From Trichomonas vaginalis G3 (Eukaryota > Parabasalia > Trichomonadida > Trichomonadidae), in the NCBI RefSeq assembly GCF_026262505.1, contig NC_067204.1:3567797-3631796 (forward strand): 64,000 nucleotides of DNA. The letters run 5' to 3'. The translations under genes were made by a program, and so were the position numbers. Below, in pieces: positions 37,913 through 48,383 of the stretch. The notes beneath the pieces are model-generated. The model made no database searches. It had not been told where the DNA came from and saw only the letters and a program-made list of their open reading frames with translations. Numbering within the stretch: the first letter of the stretch is position 1; each line of letters opens with the position of its first letter.

Positions 37913-39364
37913 ATGATTCATTTCCAATTTTACATAGAATTAGAAACACCGATCCAAGAGCTTGACATTCATAAAAACGTTGACCTAATTATGGAAAGAA
38001 TCACAAATTTAAAAATCGAAATTCCGTTTGTTCTCAGTAGAATCAATCTTTATTCCAAAAAAGCGAAAAATCTAGTTAATTACAGAAACCTTTTGTTTAG
38101 ATTATACGAACATTACCACTTCCCGATTTACAATAACTACATTGACAAGAATTTATTAGTTCTACTCTACATGAAGTACAAAATACCATACATTAAATCA
38201 TATTTCTCTGGACCCAATTCAGAGATGCCAGAAATCGACCAAGAAGAGAAATATTTGTATCGAAAAGGAAAGAAAATCTGGAAATATTACATTATTAATG
38301 ATGACTACGAAAGCCTTAAGAAAATGACAGATTTTGATATTAACTTAAACAGCGACAAAGAAGACAAAAATACACCAATTGAGTTTGCTTGCAAATGGAG
38401 CTCATTTAAATGTTTTTTGTATTTAAAGTTAAAAGGAGCTAAAGTTACTGATACATGTTATTACTATGCTGTTGAATCAGGAAACCAAAGATTGGTAAAT
38501 GAGGTATCCAAGACAGTTGAAAGGCATGATAAATGGTCAATGAATGCTGCAATTTCTTCTTTGAACTTTAATTTCTTTAAAAATTTCATGGATAATTACA
38601 AAGTTAAACAAAATGGAAATAAATTTCAAAATATGGAAGATCTTGCTTATTCTGGCGAATTTGATACAAGTTTACCTATTTTCTTGTATTTATATTCTTT
38701 TTACTTCAAATACGCGATCAAACCATTGTCATATAATGTAACAAGTTTTCGTTTACCTTATTTGTTAGATTTCTTATTGGAAGAAATCAGAAAAGCTGGA
38801 AAAACTAATCGCGATTTTGCAAAATACAATGTTAATTCCTTCCAGTACCTTAAAGAGGAAGGAACTATATTAAGACAAGCAGTACTTACATGTGATCTCG
38901 AATATGTTAAACATGTGATTAAAATCGGATACAAATTACAAGATAAAGACAAAGATCTTGTTTTATACGCCGCTACAACAGATAATGTTGAAATTGTTGA
39001 TTACTTAATTACAAATTTGAAATTAAGTCCATTGGTTTTTGGCGAAGACAATGGTTGTGCATTGCATTATGCCGTTTACACTTCTTCATTCAAGGTTGTT
39101 AAGCAATTGATTGAGAAATACAAAGTTCCAGCAAATATTTCAAACGAATCAAATAAAAACGCATTATTTTCAGCCAGCTATCTTCCAATTGCAGAATATT
39201 TGATTTCAAAAGGTTGTGATGCGAATGAATATAATATAGTTTTTCTTATTTATGCATCTGGAACATCTAAGAATATAAAAGTTGCCAATTACTTCATGCG
39301 ATTGTACAGCCAAATTACTGCAAGGAATTTTCCCAATGCGGATGAAACAACTTTTGGTAATTAA
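37913..39364 (+). CDS. Ankyrin-repeat protein of trichomonad DUF3447 type, 483 aa
   Basis: The N-terminal 125 residues are the helical region typical of trichomonad ankyrin proteins (short repeats of NYRNLLFRLYEHYHFPIYN type). Next comes a DUF3447-like segment (NTPIEFACKWSSFKCFLYLK, GAKVTDTCYYYAVESGNQ), then three to four degenerate ankyrin repeats from about residue 320 (TILRQAVLTCDLEYVKHV, NGCALHYAVYTSSFKVVK). There is no membrane segment. These proteins are an expanded family in trichomonads, probably protein-protein scaffolds; no partner can be named. Frame intact. It lies divergent from paralogue A. Confidence 0.82.
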   Translation: MIHFQFYIELETPIQELDIHKNVDLIMERITNLKIEIPFVLSRINLYSKKAKNLVNYRNLLFRLYEHYHFPIYNNYIDKNLLVLLYMKYKIPYIKSYFSGPNSEMPEIDQEEKYLYRKGKKIWKYYIINDDYESLKKMTDFDINLNSDKEDKNTPIEFACKWSSFKCFLYLKLKGAKVTDTCYYYAVESGNQRLVNEVSKTVERHDKWSMNAAISSLNFNFFKNFMDNYKVKQNGNKFQNMEDLAYSGEFDTSLPIFLYLYSFYFKYAIKPLSYNVTSFRLPYLLDFLLEEIRKAGKTNRDFAKYNVNSFQYLKEEGTILRQAVLTCDLEYVKHVIKIGYKLQDKDKDLVLYAATTDNVEIVDYLITNLKLSPLVFGEDNGCALHYAVYTSSFKVVKQLIEKYKVPANISNESNKNALFSASYLPIAEYLISKGCDANEYNIVFLIYASGTSKNIKVANYFMRLYSQITARNFPNADETTFGN

Positions 39365-40031
39365 AAATGTATTTTCTATATTATTATCGCAATTTTTGTG
39401 AACGTAAAAATTAAGTTTTGTATCCAAGTCCATAATTGAATCGAATTTCATTAATTTCATGATATTTTATGTGGAAATGTTAAGTTTATTTGTTATATGA
39501 CTTCAATTATATCAAAATTATAGGTGCTAATTCTTGTGGAAAAGTTCTGGGAAATGTTACCAAAAGATAAAAAATATGCTTTTTATGGGATTTTTTTTCT
39601 CCCTATTTTAGTCTTTTCAATCAGAACATGAAAATCATTCAATAGTGATTCAAGTATTGATATCAACAGTCTTGTTTATCAGTTATCAGATTATATTAGG
39701 AAATAGGGAGACTTACATTTATTTTAAAATTTCCCTCTGAAAATAAGCAATAGTTATCGTTTGATTTCTTAAATTCGGCAAAAATTATTGGCTAATTACA
39801 ATGATAGAAGTTTCTTCTAACACGTGATGATATATAGTTCATATCAATTGATTAAATATCCTTTAAAAATGAAGGTACTTATTTTTTAATTACAACATCT
39901 TTTATTGAGCTTTATTATTTTGATATGCTATTTGGATTGATTTCTGTATAATTTATTGTAAAAAAATATCTAAATACTCATAAAGACATTGAAAATTGCA
40001 AATTTACCATGGAAGAAGTCCAAATAATATA
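39365..40031. other. AT-rich spacer up to the mariner insertion
   Basis: No coding or RNA signal is seen. It contains one ATTACAACATCTTTT motif (about 39890). Bases 40030-40031 are the TA target copy of the mariner element. Confidence 0.6.
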
Positions 40032-40061
40032 GGGTGTCCAAAGGTGCGTTTAGCACAGCGC
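40032..40061 (+). repeat. Left terminal inverted repeat of the mariner element
   Basis: About 30 bases from GGGTGTCCAAAGG to TAGCACAG; matches the reverse complement of 41265-41294 with about two differences. Confidence 0.85.
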
Positions 40062-40236
40062 TCTATATGAGACTATTAAAGGAGATATATGCTGATTATA
40101 AATATATAATAAAAAATATGAATATATGTATATGATGAGTAAGTTGTATTTTGGCGCCATGCCGGGATATAAAATGAATTTTGAGACAAGAGGCGGTTTC
40201 GCGGGAAATTTTGGCGGGATTTTTTTCATTTTTTTA

Positions 40237-41216
40237 ATGAATCATAAAGAAAACATCCTCGCTCTTGCAAAAAAATGCAAAGACTGTAAAAAATCTACGA
40301 GACATTGGTAAAATGCTTCGGTATGGATGCTCCCAGCTATTCCACTGTAACGTATCATGTTAGGATGTATCACTTCATGAACAAAAAGGCGCCCATCATA
40401 AAAATTGACAAAAAATCGCCGGATCAAAGAAAAATCAAAGCAATTCTTCAAGCGCTAGATGAAGACCCAAGAGCATCACTCAGAAGGATAGAGGAGATGA
40501 CAAAGATACCACGTACAACAGTCAGTTATTATCTGCACAATTATTTGAACTACAAACTAGCGTATACACGTTGGGTTCCGCACAACCTTAATTCAGTTCA
40601 AAAAAAATCTAGAGTCCAATCTTCGAAAGAGCTCCTCTCTATATTGGGTGCGTATCAATCCAAGAAGTTTCGCTTTTTAGTAACAGGGGACGAGTCTTGG
40701 TTTCAATATGCAACAGAAGCCAAAATCATGTGGATCCCGAAGGATGAAAATCCGCAAACATTCCCGAAGAAAAAAATTGACACGCCAATGATTATGTTGT
40801 CGGTTTTTTGGGGCGTGAATGGCATCATCGCAATTGATATTCTTCAAAAACCTAATACGATGAATGCTCAGTATCTAATTGACAATGTTCTTACTCAAAT
40901 TATCAATTCTGATGAGTTTGAGAAATCCAAACAACAAAAACAAAAGTTTGCAATTCATTTTGATAATTCAAGAGTTCACAAAAGTCATAAGGTAATGAAT
41001 TCCTTGGTGGAAAACAATGTCAAAATTGTTCCAAACCCAATTTATTCACCTGATATTGCACCCTCTGACTTTTATTTATTCGCGAGTCCAGATGATCTTG
41101 AAAATTTTGTAAGAGAGCAATTTGAGCAATTTTCTCATGATGATTTAAAGCGTGTCTTTGAAGCCTGGATCGATCGCTGCGAACGCGTGATTGAATCCAA
41201 TGGTGATTATATTTAA
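40237..41216 (+). pseudogene. Mariner transposase with an N-terminal frame slip
   Basis: The main frame (40305-41216, no ATG, opening at a TTG) carries a helix-turn-helix (ASLRRIEEMTKIPRTTVSYY) and the full D,D34D catalytic triad: TGDESWF, HFDNSRVHKS and YSPDIAPSDFYLF, with exactly 34 residues between the last two Asp. The family's usual N-terminus, MNHKENILALAKKCKDCK, starts at an ATG at 40237 in a different frame. The two frames meet in a run of six A (40288-40293), consistent with loss of one base. Total would be near 326 residues against about 345 for the family. So the transposase is inactive unless the slip is a sequence error or is bypassed. Confidence 0.88.
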
Positions 41217-41264
41217 ATAAACTTTATATATATGTAACTTGTTTATTTCTATTCGCAGTATTCA

Positions 41265-41294
41265 GGTTTGTGCTAAACACACCTTTGGACACCC
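41265..41294 (-). repeat. Right terminal inverted repeat of the mariner element
   Basis: The segment ends CACCTTTGGACACCC directly before the TA at 41295-41296 and is the inverted partner of 40032-40061. Confidence 0.85.
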
Positions 41295-41311
41295 TATATT
41301 ATAAATCTTTG

Positions 41312-42007
41312 TTACGTCTTATACAAACGGCATTCAGCTACTTGAAGTATTTCAAGACCAAGATCTTCTGGTTTCTCAGGGTGAATTCCAATATATTTTC
41401 CTGTTCTATAATGAATCATTGGACCTGCTCTATATATGTTTCCGCGTGGAAGGAATCCATCGCTGAATGTGAAATCTTCTGTATACTTTGTTCCTTTTGC
41501 AAATTCTTGAATGGATTCAATTGCATCATTTGGTGCATTATGAAGAATAGCATAATCTGTGATGATTCCTTCAAAGATACACCCCATTTCATTGGCTGTA
41601 TAATAGTGCATTTCTTTGAGATGTTTTCGATCATAGTCTTTGACAAATAGTTTCATTGCAAATTTTCCTAAAGTTGTAATATCTTCATCACTTAATGTAT
41701 AGAATCTGTTGAATCGTAATATACTTTGATAATAAAGCATCTCTTTCCCTTTGTAGATAGTTGTTTCTGATGAATCTTTTGTTTGACTTCGGAAATAATC
41801 TATAATTATATTGTCTGGAGTGATATCCAAGGTTTCATAGGGTGGGTATTTAGATGTAGCAAAATAGTTAATTTTGATCCACTTCGGATAGTTTCTCGTA
41901 TAAATATTTGAATCTTCCATAACTTTCGATCCTAAGAGGAATAATTTGATCCTTCGGAATGTGTTACAAATGAGAGTGCATAAGTCTTTTTTGGATAATC
42001 TCCACAT
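41312..42007 (-). CDS. Paralogue B of the unknown 244-aa protein, altered N-terminus
   Basis: Nearly identical to paralogue A from residue 10 on (LCTLICNTFRRIKLF, SETTIYKGKEMLYYQ, GKYIGIHPEKPEDLG). At the 5' end, compared with A, B lacks 12 and 25 bases, each gap flanked by a TTAT/TAT microrepeat. As the 25-base loss shifts the frame, the ancestral ATG (at about 42013) reads into an early stop. The coding frame seen here is entered from an ATG in the shifted phase (42007), giving MWRLSKKD in place of the ancestral start. B may be a decaying copy or may have adopted this new start. Function unknown. Confidence 0.6.
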   Translation of the reverse strand: MWRLSKKDLCTLICNTFRRIKLFLLGSKVMEDSNIYTRNYPKWIKINYFATSKYPPYETLDITPDNIIIDYFRSQTKDSSETTIYKGKEMLYYQSILRFNRFYTLSDEDITTLGKFAMKLFVKDYDRKHLKEMHYYTANEMGCIFEGIITDYAILHNAPNDAIESIQEFAKGTKYTEDFTFSDGFLPRGNIYRAGPMIHYRTGKYIGIHPEKPEDLGLEILQVAECRLYKT

Positions 42008-42576
42008 TGCATATTAAAATTTTAGATTGAGAGCAATGTCAAGAAAAAAATTGCAATATTTAAAATTATAGAACTTTATCTATTATTTAAATTTGGCGAA
42101 TAACAAACTCAATACTAATTGTGAATATATAAAGTATTGCAATTTGGACTGCACTTACAATTCTGTTTTAAATATAATCACTGTTTTTCTTATGAGTTTA
42201 TCCTAATGAGATGTTATTTATCATGATAATGAAGAACATTTTCAAGAAGATTCATATAATTGCGAGCCCACAATTATAAGTCTGAGTTACATAATGATCA
42301 CTGATTTTATCTAATTGATGATATAAGGAAGAATACTCTGCACGGATTGAATGTTAAAAGAACAATAATGGTCAATTTGGATGCCAAATAATCGTTTATG
42401 ACTTTTTTTCACTTGTAGAAAAACCCAATATTCTTATACTTTTTAAATGCAATTATATTATATACTTTGTACCATGAAATTGATTTATCTTTGCATCAAA
42501 AGTTTTCATGAATTTATTGTAATTACAACATCTTTTTGCCTTAAAAACCGTTTTTAAGGTGTTACAAATAAAAATA
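42008..42576. other. AT-rich spacer
   Basis: No gene is visible. It includes the shared upstream sequence of paralogue B and another ATTACAACATCTTTTT motif about 40 bases before the next ATG. Confidence 0.6.
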
Positions 42577-44967
42577 ATGGGAATAGAGAATCTTATATCT
42601 TTTGTAAAACATTTAGTGATGTTGGATGGATACGCAATTCCTCATGAGAATGAATTTAACTACAATGAACTTATGTGCTTGTTCAAAGATCCTAATGATG
42701 CGTTTATTTCAATTTATAGACTAAAAACGTTCAATGAAGAAGAAATCAACAAAATATATCAGGATCTTAAAATAAAACTAATCGACACAAAAATTGTTTC
42801 ACCAACACAAATAATTAACATAATATCAAATGCAGCAATGTACAATAATCGATATTTGAAATCATACTGGATGCTATTAAAACAGATATTTGAAGAATAT
42901 CAGCCAATGTATTTAAACTTCAACTCTTATGTTTGGTATTATTTTATTGATAAAGAAATTGGAAGTATTTCAGACCAGAAATTTCAAAGATTTTCAAAGT
43001 GTTTTTACTACATTAATTTAACATTAGATGTTCATGACGAAAACACAATATATCGAGCAATTATGGAGGATGATATAAAATCTTTTGTTTCATTCACTGA
43101 AAGAGAAAATTTTAATAAAGATAAAATATTTGCTAGTGATTTATATCCATTAAATAATGAAAATGAATATTCATTCCTCGAAATGTGTTGCTATTATGGA
43201 TCAACCAAATGTTTCAAGTTCCTAAGAACAGAATTTGGCTGTGAAATCACAAAGACATGCCTTGATTTTTCATTTCTCAGCGGAAATCCAGACATCATGA
43301 GTGAATGTTTGAAATTTCAAACACCTGATCAGTATACTATGGAATGTGCAATTATTTCACATAACATTGATTTTGTATCATTTTTAATTAATGAATTCAA
43401 TTTACAAATCGATCTAGAAAATTGTTGCGGATTTAGTAATCTTCAAGCATTTTTTGTTTATCTGGATCAAACTAAAGACATCAAGAAATGTTTTGTATTA
43501 TCAACAATCTTTAACATGCCGAATCTTTCTAAATATTTTATTTCACATGGTATTGATATAAATACTGCCGATGAATGCGATAATAAAACTGCCCTTCATT
43601 ATGCTTTAATGTATAATAGAAAAGAAATTACTGAATTTCTTCTAAGTTTTAATTCGAACATTAAATCAAAATGTGAAGAAACACCTCTTCAACTTGCAGC
43701 ATTATATAATAGTGTTGAAGCTGCTGAAGTTATTTTTACATATTCAATACTAACTAAGAAAAAAATGATTATCAAACCAGGCATTTTGCATCAAGCAGTT
43801 AAGAATAATAACGTCGAGGTTGCCCAGCTCTTAATATCGAATGGTGCAGATGTCAACGGGAAAGATTTATCTTCAAAAACACCACTTCATTATGCAATGG
43901 AGTATAATCGAGAAAAAAACAATATCGAGATGATAAATCTCTTATTATCAAGTGGCGCAAATATCATCGAAGATAATAAAGTAAACTACATTCGAGATGC
44001 AATTGAGAGTTTCAAAAAAGAAATTATAGATATCTTTATTTCTTATGGTGCAGATATTACTTCGGCTGACAAATTCAAAAATACTACATCTCTTAATTAT
44101 ACCATTAAAGAGAAACATTTGGATTTTGTTCCAATCTTACTTTCATATGGTTTCAATATTAATGGAAGGAATAAATTGGATGGAAAAACTGCTCTTCATA
44201 CAGCATTAGTGTATAGTCAGAGTGAATTTATAAAACACCTCGTTTCTCAAGGTGCAGATGTCAATGCTAAATGTGTCTACAATTGCACTCCAATTCATTA
44301 TGCCATGAGACTTTATAATAATAAAGAAGTTGTAGAATTCCTTATTTTGAATGGAGCTGATATTAATGAAAAAGATTGTTATGGGAAAACTCCACTTCAT
44401 TCTGCAGTAGAAATAAATAATATGAAAATTGTAGAACTACTTATTTTGAATGGCGCAGATATAAATGTAAAAAATCAACAAGGATTAAAAGCTTTGGATA
44501 TTGCAGTACGTCTTAACTTTACATCAATAGTTGAATTCTTATTTTCACATGGTGCAAAATCACATTATAATGATTGCCATAATATGTCACTTCTTCATCA
44601 CGCTTCAATTTCCAATCATGAAATAATGGTTCAAATATTAATTTCTAAAAGATTTGATATAAATGGAAAAGATGACGAAGGAAAAACTCCTCTACACTAT
44701 GCAGCAATTCATACGAATCAAAAAATTGTAGAAATATTAATTACACATGGTGCAGATGCAAATGTTAAAGATTGTAAAAATAAAACACCACTACATTATG
44801 CTTCTCACGAAAATAATAAGGAAATTACGGAATTTCTTATTGCACACGGAGCAGATATCAATGCACAAGATAAAGATGGATCCACACCATTTCAAAAATC
44901 GAGCCGGAGACTTTTTAAAAGCGGAATAAAATTATTCTGCAATTGCTGCAATGCGGAAATATATTAA
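42577..44967 (+). CDS. Long ankyrin-repeat protein with DUF3447 region, 796 aa
   Basis: The ATG at 42577 (MGIENLISFVKHLV) is the first in frame. Residues 1-190 are the helical N-terminal region; residues about 190-310 are the DUF3447 segment (SFLEMCCYYGSTKCFKFLR, EITKTCLDFSFLSGNPDIMS, ECAIISHNIDFVSFLIN). From residue 325 onward there are about thirteen ankyrin repeats with clear TPLHYA and LLISNGADVN type consensus, ending in a short basic, Cys-rich tail (FCNCCNAEIY). No membrane segment. A scaffold role in the cytosol is likely; no partner is known. Frame intact, with repeats highly alike at the DNA level, so unequal exchange may change copy number. Confidence 0.9.
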   Translation: MGIENLISFVKHLVMLDGYAIPHENEFNYNELMCLFKDPNDAFISIYRLKTFNEEEINKIYQDLKIKLIDTKIVSPTQIINIISNAAMYNNRYLKSYWMLLKQIFEEYQPMYLNFNSYVWYYFIDKEIGSISDQKFQRFSKCFYYINLTLDVHDENTIYRAIMEDDIKSFVSFTERENFNKDKIFASDLYPLNNENEYSFLEMCCYYGSTKCFKFLRTEFGCEITKTCLDFSFLSGNPDIMSECLKFQTPDQYTMECAIISHNIDFVSFLINEFNLQIDLENCCGFSNLQAFFVYLDQTKDIKKCFVLSTIFNMPNLSKYFISHGIDINTADECDNKTALHYALMYNRKEITEFLLSFNSNIKSKCEETPLQLAALYNSVEAAEVIFTYSILTKKKMIIKPGILHQAVKNNNVEVAQLLISNGADVNGKDLSSKTPLHYAMEYNREKNNIEMINLLLSSGANIIEDNKVNYIRDAIESFKKEIIDIFISYGADITSADKFKNTTSLNYTIKEKHLDFVPILLSYGFNINGRNKLDGKTALHTALVYSQSEFIKHLVSQGADVNAKCVYNCTPIHYAMRLYNNKEVVEFLILNGADINEKDCYGKTPLHSAVEINNMKIVELLILNGADINVKNQQGLKALDIAVRLNFTSIVEFLFSHGAKSHYNDCHNMSLLHHASISNHEIMVQILISKRFDINGKDDEGKTPLHYAAIHTNQKIVEILITHGADANVKDCKNKTPLHYASHENNKEITEFLIAHGADINAQDKDGSTPFQKSSRRLFKSGIKLFCNCCNAEIY

Positions 44968-45933
44968 ATGCTTTTCCATATGGTTGACTTGATATTTTTA
45001 TGAATAAACATTCCAAAATACTCTATTTTTTTACTATTTCAAAATCATTAAAAAAATCTCGGGATAAAGACTCAAGGTGTAAATAACGCATATAAATATG
45101 CCACTTCTTCATCATGCTAAGTAGTTATCCCTTAACATAACATAAATGAATTGAGATATACCATAAAGAGGTAATATCATAGATGTTTCAATAATAACAT
45201 TAATTAGAATACATAACGATTATTCAACCTAAATTTTCCTCTGAGATAAGTAAAATATTGAATAATAATAAAATTGAAATCATATTCTTCACATGTAAAC
45301 TTTTCAATTCGCTCAAATTTTGAGAGACAGATGTGATGAATATGATTTCAAGTTTAGGAATTTAAAAGAAGATCTCAAAATGGCGATTTGCGCCACTTCT
45401 AATTTTAAATACCTAATAATGAATAAAGATGGCACCAGAGAGAAGTCAAATCATAGAATTTAAACGATTACATTATTTATAAAAATGTAATGATTATTCA
45501 ACCTAAACTTTCCTATGTAATAAGCAAAATATTGAATAATAATGAATTGAGATGGTTCAAGAAGTAGTAATACTCAATAAACATAAAATAATTCAAAAAG
45601 AGAAAAGAAAATTTTCAAAATCAAAACTTTTTTTCATAATTAAACATAAAAAATGTAAAAATATAACTATTGTTATATCTTTCATTCCATCACAAAATGA
45701 TTTTTTGTTAAAAAAATTAAAAATCAAATTTGTTATGAAGAATGAAAGAATAAATAGGAAGATTGTGTTCTTTGATGAAATCATTTTGATGGAGTTATCA
45801 ATATACAGCCAGAGAGAAAAGGAATCTCACCAATTTGACATAAATTTTAAAAATTATAAAATTATTTGTATGTCAAACGAAGCAAACATGGAGAAACGTA
45901 ACCTCTGCTCTGCATATTGCATTACCATCATCA
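44968..45933. other. Spacer with a 62-bp direct repeat
   Basis: A sequence of about 62 bases starting GATTATTCAACCTAAA occurs at 45218-45280 and again at 45492-45553 with roughly 85-90 percent identity. A Lys/Ile-rich frame of 142 codons starts at 45552 and runs into the 3' end of the next gene on the other strand; its composition is close to random for such AT-rich DNA and I do not call it. Confidence 0.55.
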
Positions 45934-46554
45934 TTATTCATCTAGGAACAAACACTGGTCAAAAATATTTTGATCAGTGAAGTCAATCTCGAAATTGTCG
46001 AAGTTTGGATCGTAATTGTTATCAGGCGAATAAAAGATTTCCTCGGTTGTGACCAATCGGGGAATTTCGCACTGATCTTGGGGAGAAACAGGAACTCCGC
46101 CGTTTTTGTACATCTCTATGACATGGAACAAGTCATTGGATGCTTGGTATTGAGTCCATATTTGTGGAATCGTGATCGGAATTTTGGATTCAAGGAGAGA
46201 GAGAACTGTAGGGATCTGATACTTGAAAACCATTAGTACATCTGGCCTAGATAAGATTCTACCAACTACATCCCAGGAATCTTGTATAAATAGAGCAAAT
46301 TTTCTATCTGTGAAAATTTTTTCCAAAGGAGTGTAATTAATGCAAAACCAGTTGATGGCAGGATCTTGCTCTATAAAATTACTAATTCTATCCCAATTGC
46401 GCTGTAGAAACTCTAACATTCCTGTTTTTGTTCGCCAATCGTTTCGAACTGTGTATGTTTGAAGCTTTTTGGCAGAAAGCTTAACAAGAATTGCTAGAAA
46501 ATCACGGCGCAATGTGGGAGAGTACTTAGTAAGAACACTCTTCATATTATTCAT
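45934..46554 (-). CDS. Unknown protein, 206 aa, acidic C-terminus
   Basis: An intact frame starting MNNMKSVLTKYSPTLRRDF. Residues 1-140 are helical, with Trp/Phe-rich segments (NDWRTKTGMLEFLQRNWDRI, FIQDSWDVVGRILSRPDVLM). The last 50 residues are very acidic (YDPNFDNFEIDFTDQNIFD), like an activation tail. A good Inr, TCATTTTT, ends about six bases before the ATG and supports this as an expressed host gene. No family recognised; a transcription-related role is only a guess from the acidic tail. Confidence 0.72.
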   Translation of the reverse strand: MNNMKSVLTKYSPTLRRDFLAILVKLSAKKLQTYTVRNDWRTKTGMLEFLQRNWDRISNFIEQDPAINWFCINYTPLEKIFTDRKFALFIQDSWDVVGRILSRPDVLMVFKYQIPTVLSLLESKIPITIPQIWTQYQASNDLFHVIEMYKNGGVPVSPQDQCEIPRLVTTEEIFYSPDNNYDPNFDNFEIDFTDQNIFDQCLFLDE

Positions 46555-46559
46555 CTTTG

Positions 46560-46567
46560 AAAAATGA
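46560..46567 (-). promoter_or_regulatory. Trichomonad initiator (Inr) of the 206-aa gene
   Basis: TCATTTTT on the minus strand fits the consensus TCAYTW and lies within ten bases of the ATG at 46554, the short leader expected in trichomonads. Confidence 0.55.
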
Positions 46568-47126
46568 AATAAAAAAAATTAAATTAGACACAACGGTTTC
46601 TCTCAATTAAAATTTCCTCCAAATTTTTGAAAAGTGACATACTTTTTTTTTCTAAAAAAAATTCAAAGGAGGAGAAAAAGGTAGTCTCACGAGAAAACTG
46701 ACGGTAAAAATTCGATGAAACCAGGTGCATTGTATAGTACATATATGTGGTAAATAAATGTCGATTAGCTTTGTAAAAAATATCCCACAGTTTTTGAGAT
46801 CTTGAAAACGGCCATTCAAAAAGTCGAAAATTTTCGCGAGATGTTAATGGGCAAGACAGTTTTTCGACAAATAAATCGTAAACATGGGAATTAAAATAAG
46901 GCGTTATATTACATATATGGTAAAGAATATGGATGTGAAGAGCGTTAGTAGAATGGAAAGACTTTGAAATTTTAAAAAATTTATCTGGACTAAAAAATTA
47001 TTTGATTATAAAAAACATATTATATATCAATTGCTATATAGAACTATCATAACAGATTTTGGAAAAGCCGCAAATCCCCAAGTTGGAGAATTCATTAAAT
47101 ACTAATTATTCAGCTTTTTATCAGAA
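46568..47126. other. AT-rich spacer
   Basis: No coding or RNA signal seen. Confidence 0.6.
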
Positions 47127-47212
47127 AGGAAGGTAGTGTAGTGGTTGGGAACACTATGCTCTTTTTGAATCTAAAAGGCAACTGTTCAAATCATAACATC
47201 TTTGTTTTTTTT
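47127..47212 (+). pseudogene. Degenerate tRNA-like (Pol III) element, tRNA-Lys(TTT)-like
   Basis: An A-box TAGTGTAGTGG at 47134 and a B-box GTTCAAATC about 50 bases on, followed by a T9 run, give the layout of a Pol III gene. The D-stem GTGT/ACAC pairs perfectly, and the anticodon position reads CTTTTTG (anticodon TTT). The anticodon, T and acceptor stems pair poorly, so this is a relic tRNA or tRNA-derived repeat rather than a working tRNA. Confidence 0.45.
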
Positions 47213-48383
47213 TCTTATTCTGCCATTATTGTTTTTCCTTGTTATGATTCAAATTAAAAATATTTTAGTAAAGGTATTTTGGACATCATTTTTTCACATT
47301 GTCTCAATGCAAATGTTTGAAAATTTTGTAGGCAATATGACAACTCTTTCAACATTTGTTCTCTTTTATTAACTCAAACAGATTTAGGATCTAATTTCAT
47401 GCCTTCGAAGACATTTAAACCATCTTCAACATAATTTATTGACAAATTGATAACAATTACTCATGAATGTCGTAGATTTAATATCCTGTCACTCAGCAAC
47501 AAATTCGGGTTCAATAACAAAGCTCAGTAAAAACTTTACAGAAATTCTCCAATTTATTTTAGTGTCTTTTTGCGTCATTACGGCTGCATTTTCTTCTGCA
47601 TCTGAACGCTGTGTTTGGAAGAAGACGAAATACAGAAACTTTCAACACAAGTAATCAGATTTTCTTGTCTTTCATGTTAAAATGCTTCATCTCGCTAGGT
47701 ATACGTCATTTATTGGATGGATTGTTAGCTTTGTGTCCAAATAGCAAAAAAAAAGTATTAATTTAAATTTCGCATTTTGCATAAGTATACGCTTTAATTT
47801 ATATCAAAACAGATTTAGATAGCTTAAAACAATATAGTTTACTCATAAATACATCTTGATAATTCACTTCTTCAATTTTCATAATCTTATATCCTGACCT
47901 ATATCCTCTTATAAACCATATTTCTACTGAGATCTTCTTAAAGCATCTTTTTATCCCTATCTACGCCTCGAAACCCTATTTTTCCGGCGGAATATGAATC
48001 TTCGGGTCTCGCTGATTCGATTTCTGCAGTCAGATCGTAAAAATACCACTACATAGCCTGATAATCTCAATTTAAGTTCCTTAATTTTTTTGAAAAAAAA
48101 ATTAAAACTCCCTTATCAAACATCATGCTCATTTTTACGAATTTCATTTTTCCTTTAAGTTTAAAATATACGCTTTTTAGCATGTTTATAATACATTTTC
48201 AATTTACATTTACATTTTTATTTTTGAATTGTTTATTTATATTTCCGTTTGAACAATAATATTTATTGAAAATTGTGAGAGAAACGGATATAATAAAAAA
48301 CACCATACAACAAAATTCACTTTTTTTCATACTTACGCGGATCACTCCTTTTCGGCCCAATATGCCGGAAATGATAAAACTCT
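47213..48383. other. AT-rich spacer
   Basis: About 1.2 kb with no convincing gene. A 63-codon frame at 47463 has an in-frame ATG but no support beyond that. Confidence 0.5.

Larger units (their letters stand above)
40032..41294 (+). mobile_element. Tc1/mariner-family DNA transposon, 1263 bp
   Basis: The left end GGGTGTCCAAAGGTGCGTTT and the right end, whose reverse complement is GGGTGTCCAAAGGTGTGTTT, form terminal inverted repeats of about 30 bases with two mismatches (inner part TAGCACA). TA dinucleotides flank both sides (40030-40031 and 41295-41296), the mariner target duplication. The internal frame is a mariner transposase. The structure is complete at both ends, which implies a fairly recent insertion, although the transposase start region is damaged. 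The insertion sits just downstream of paralogue B. Confidence 0.93.

Noticed and set aside
45552-45980. 142-codon plus-strand frame
   Set aside because: Lys/Ile/Asn-rich composition matches random AT-rich DNA, it begins within a spacer repeat and runs antisense into a better supported gene. No motif seen.
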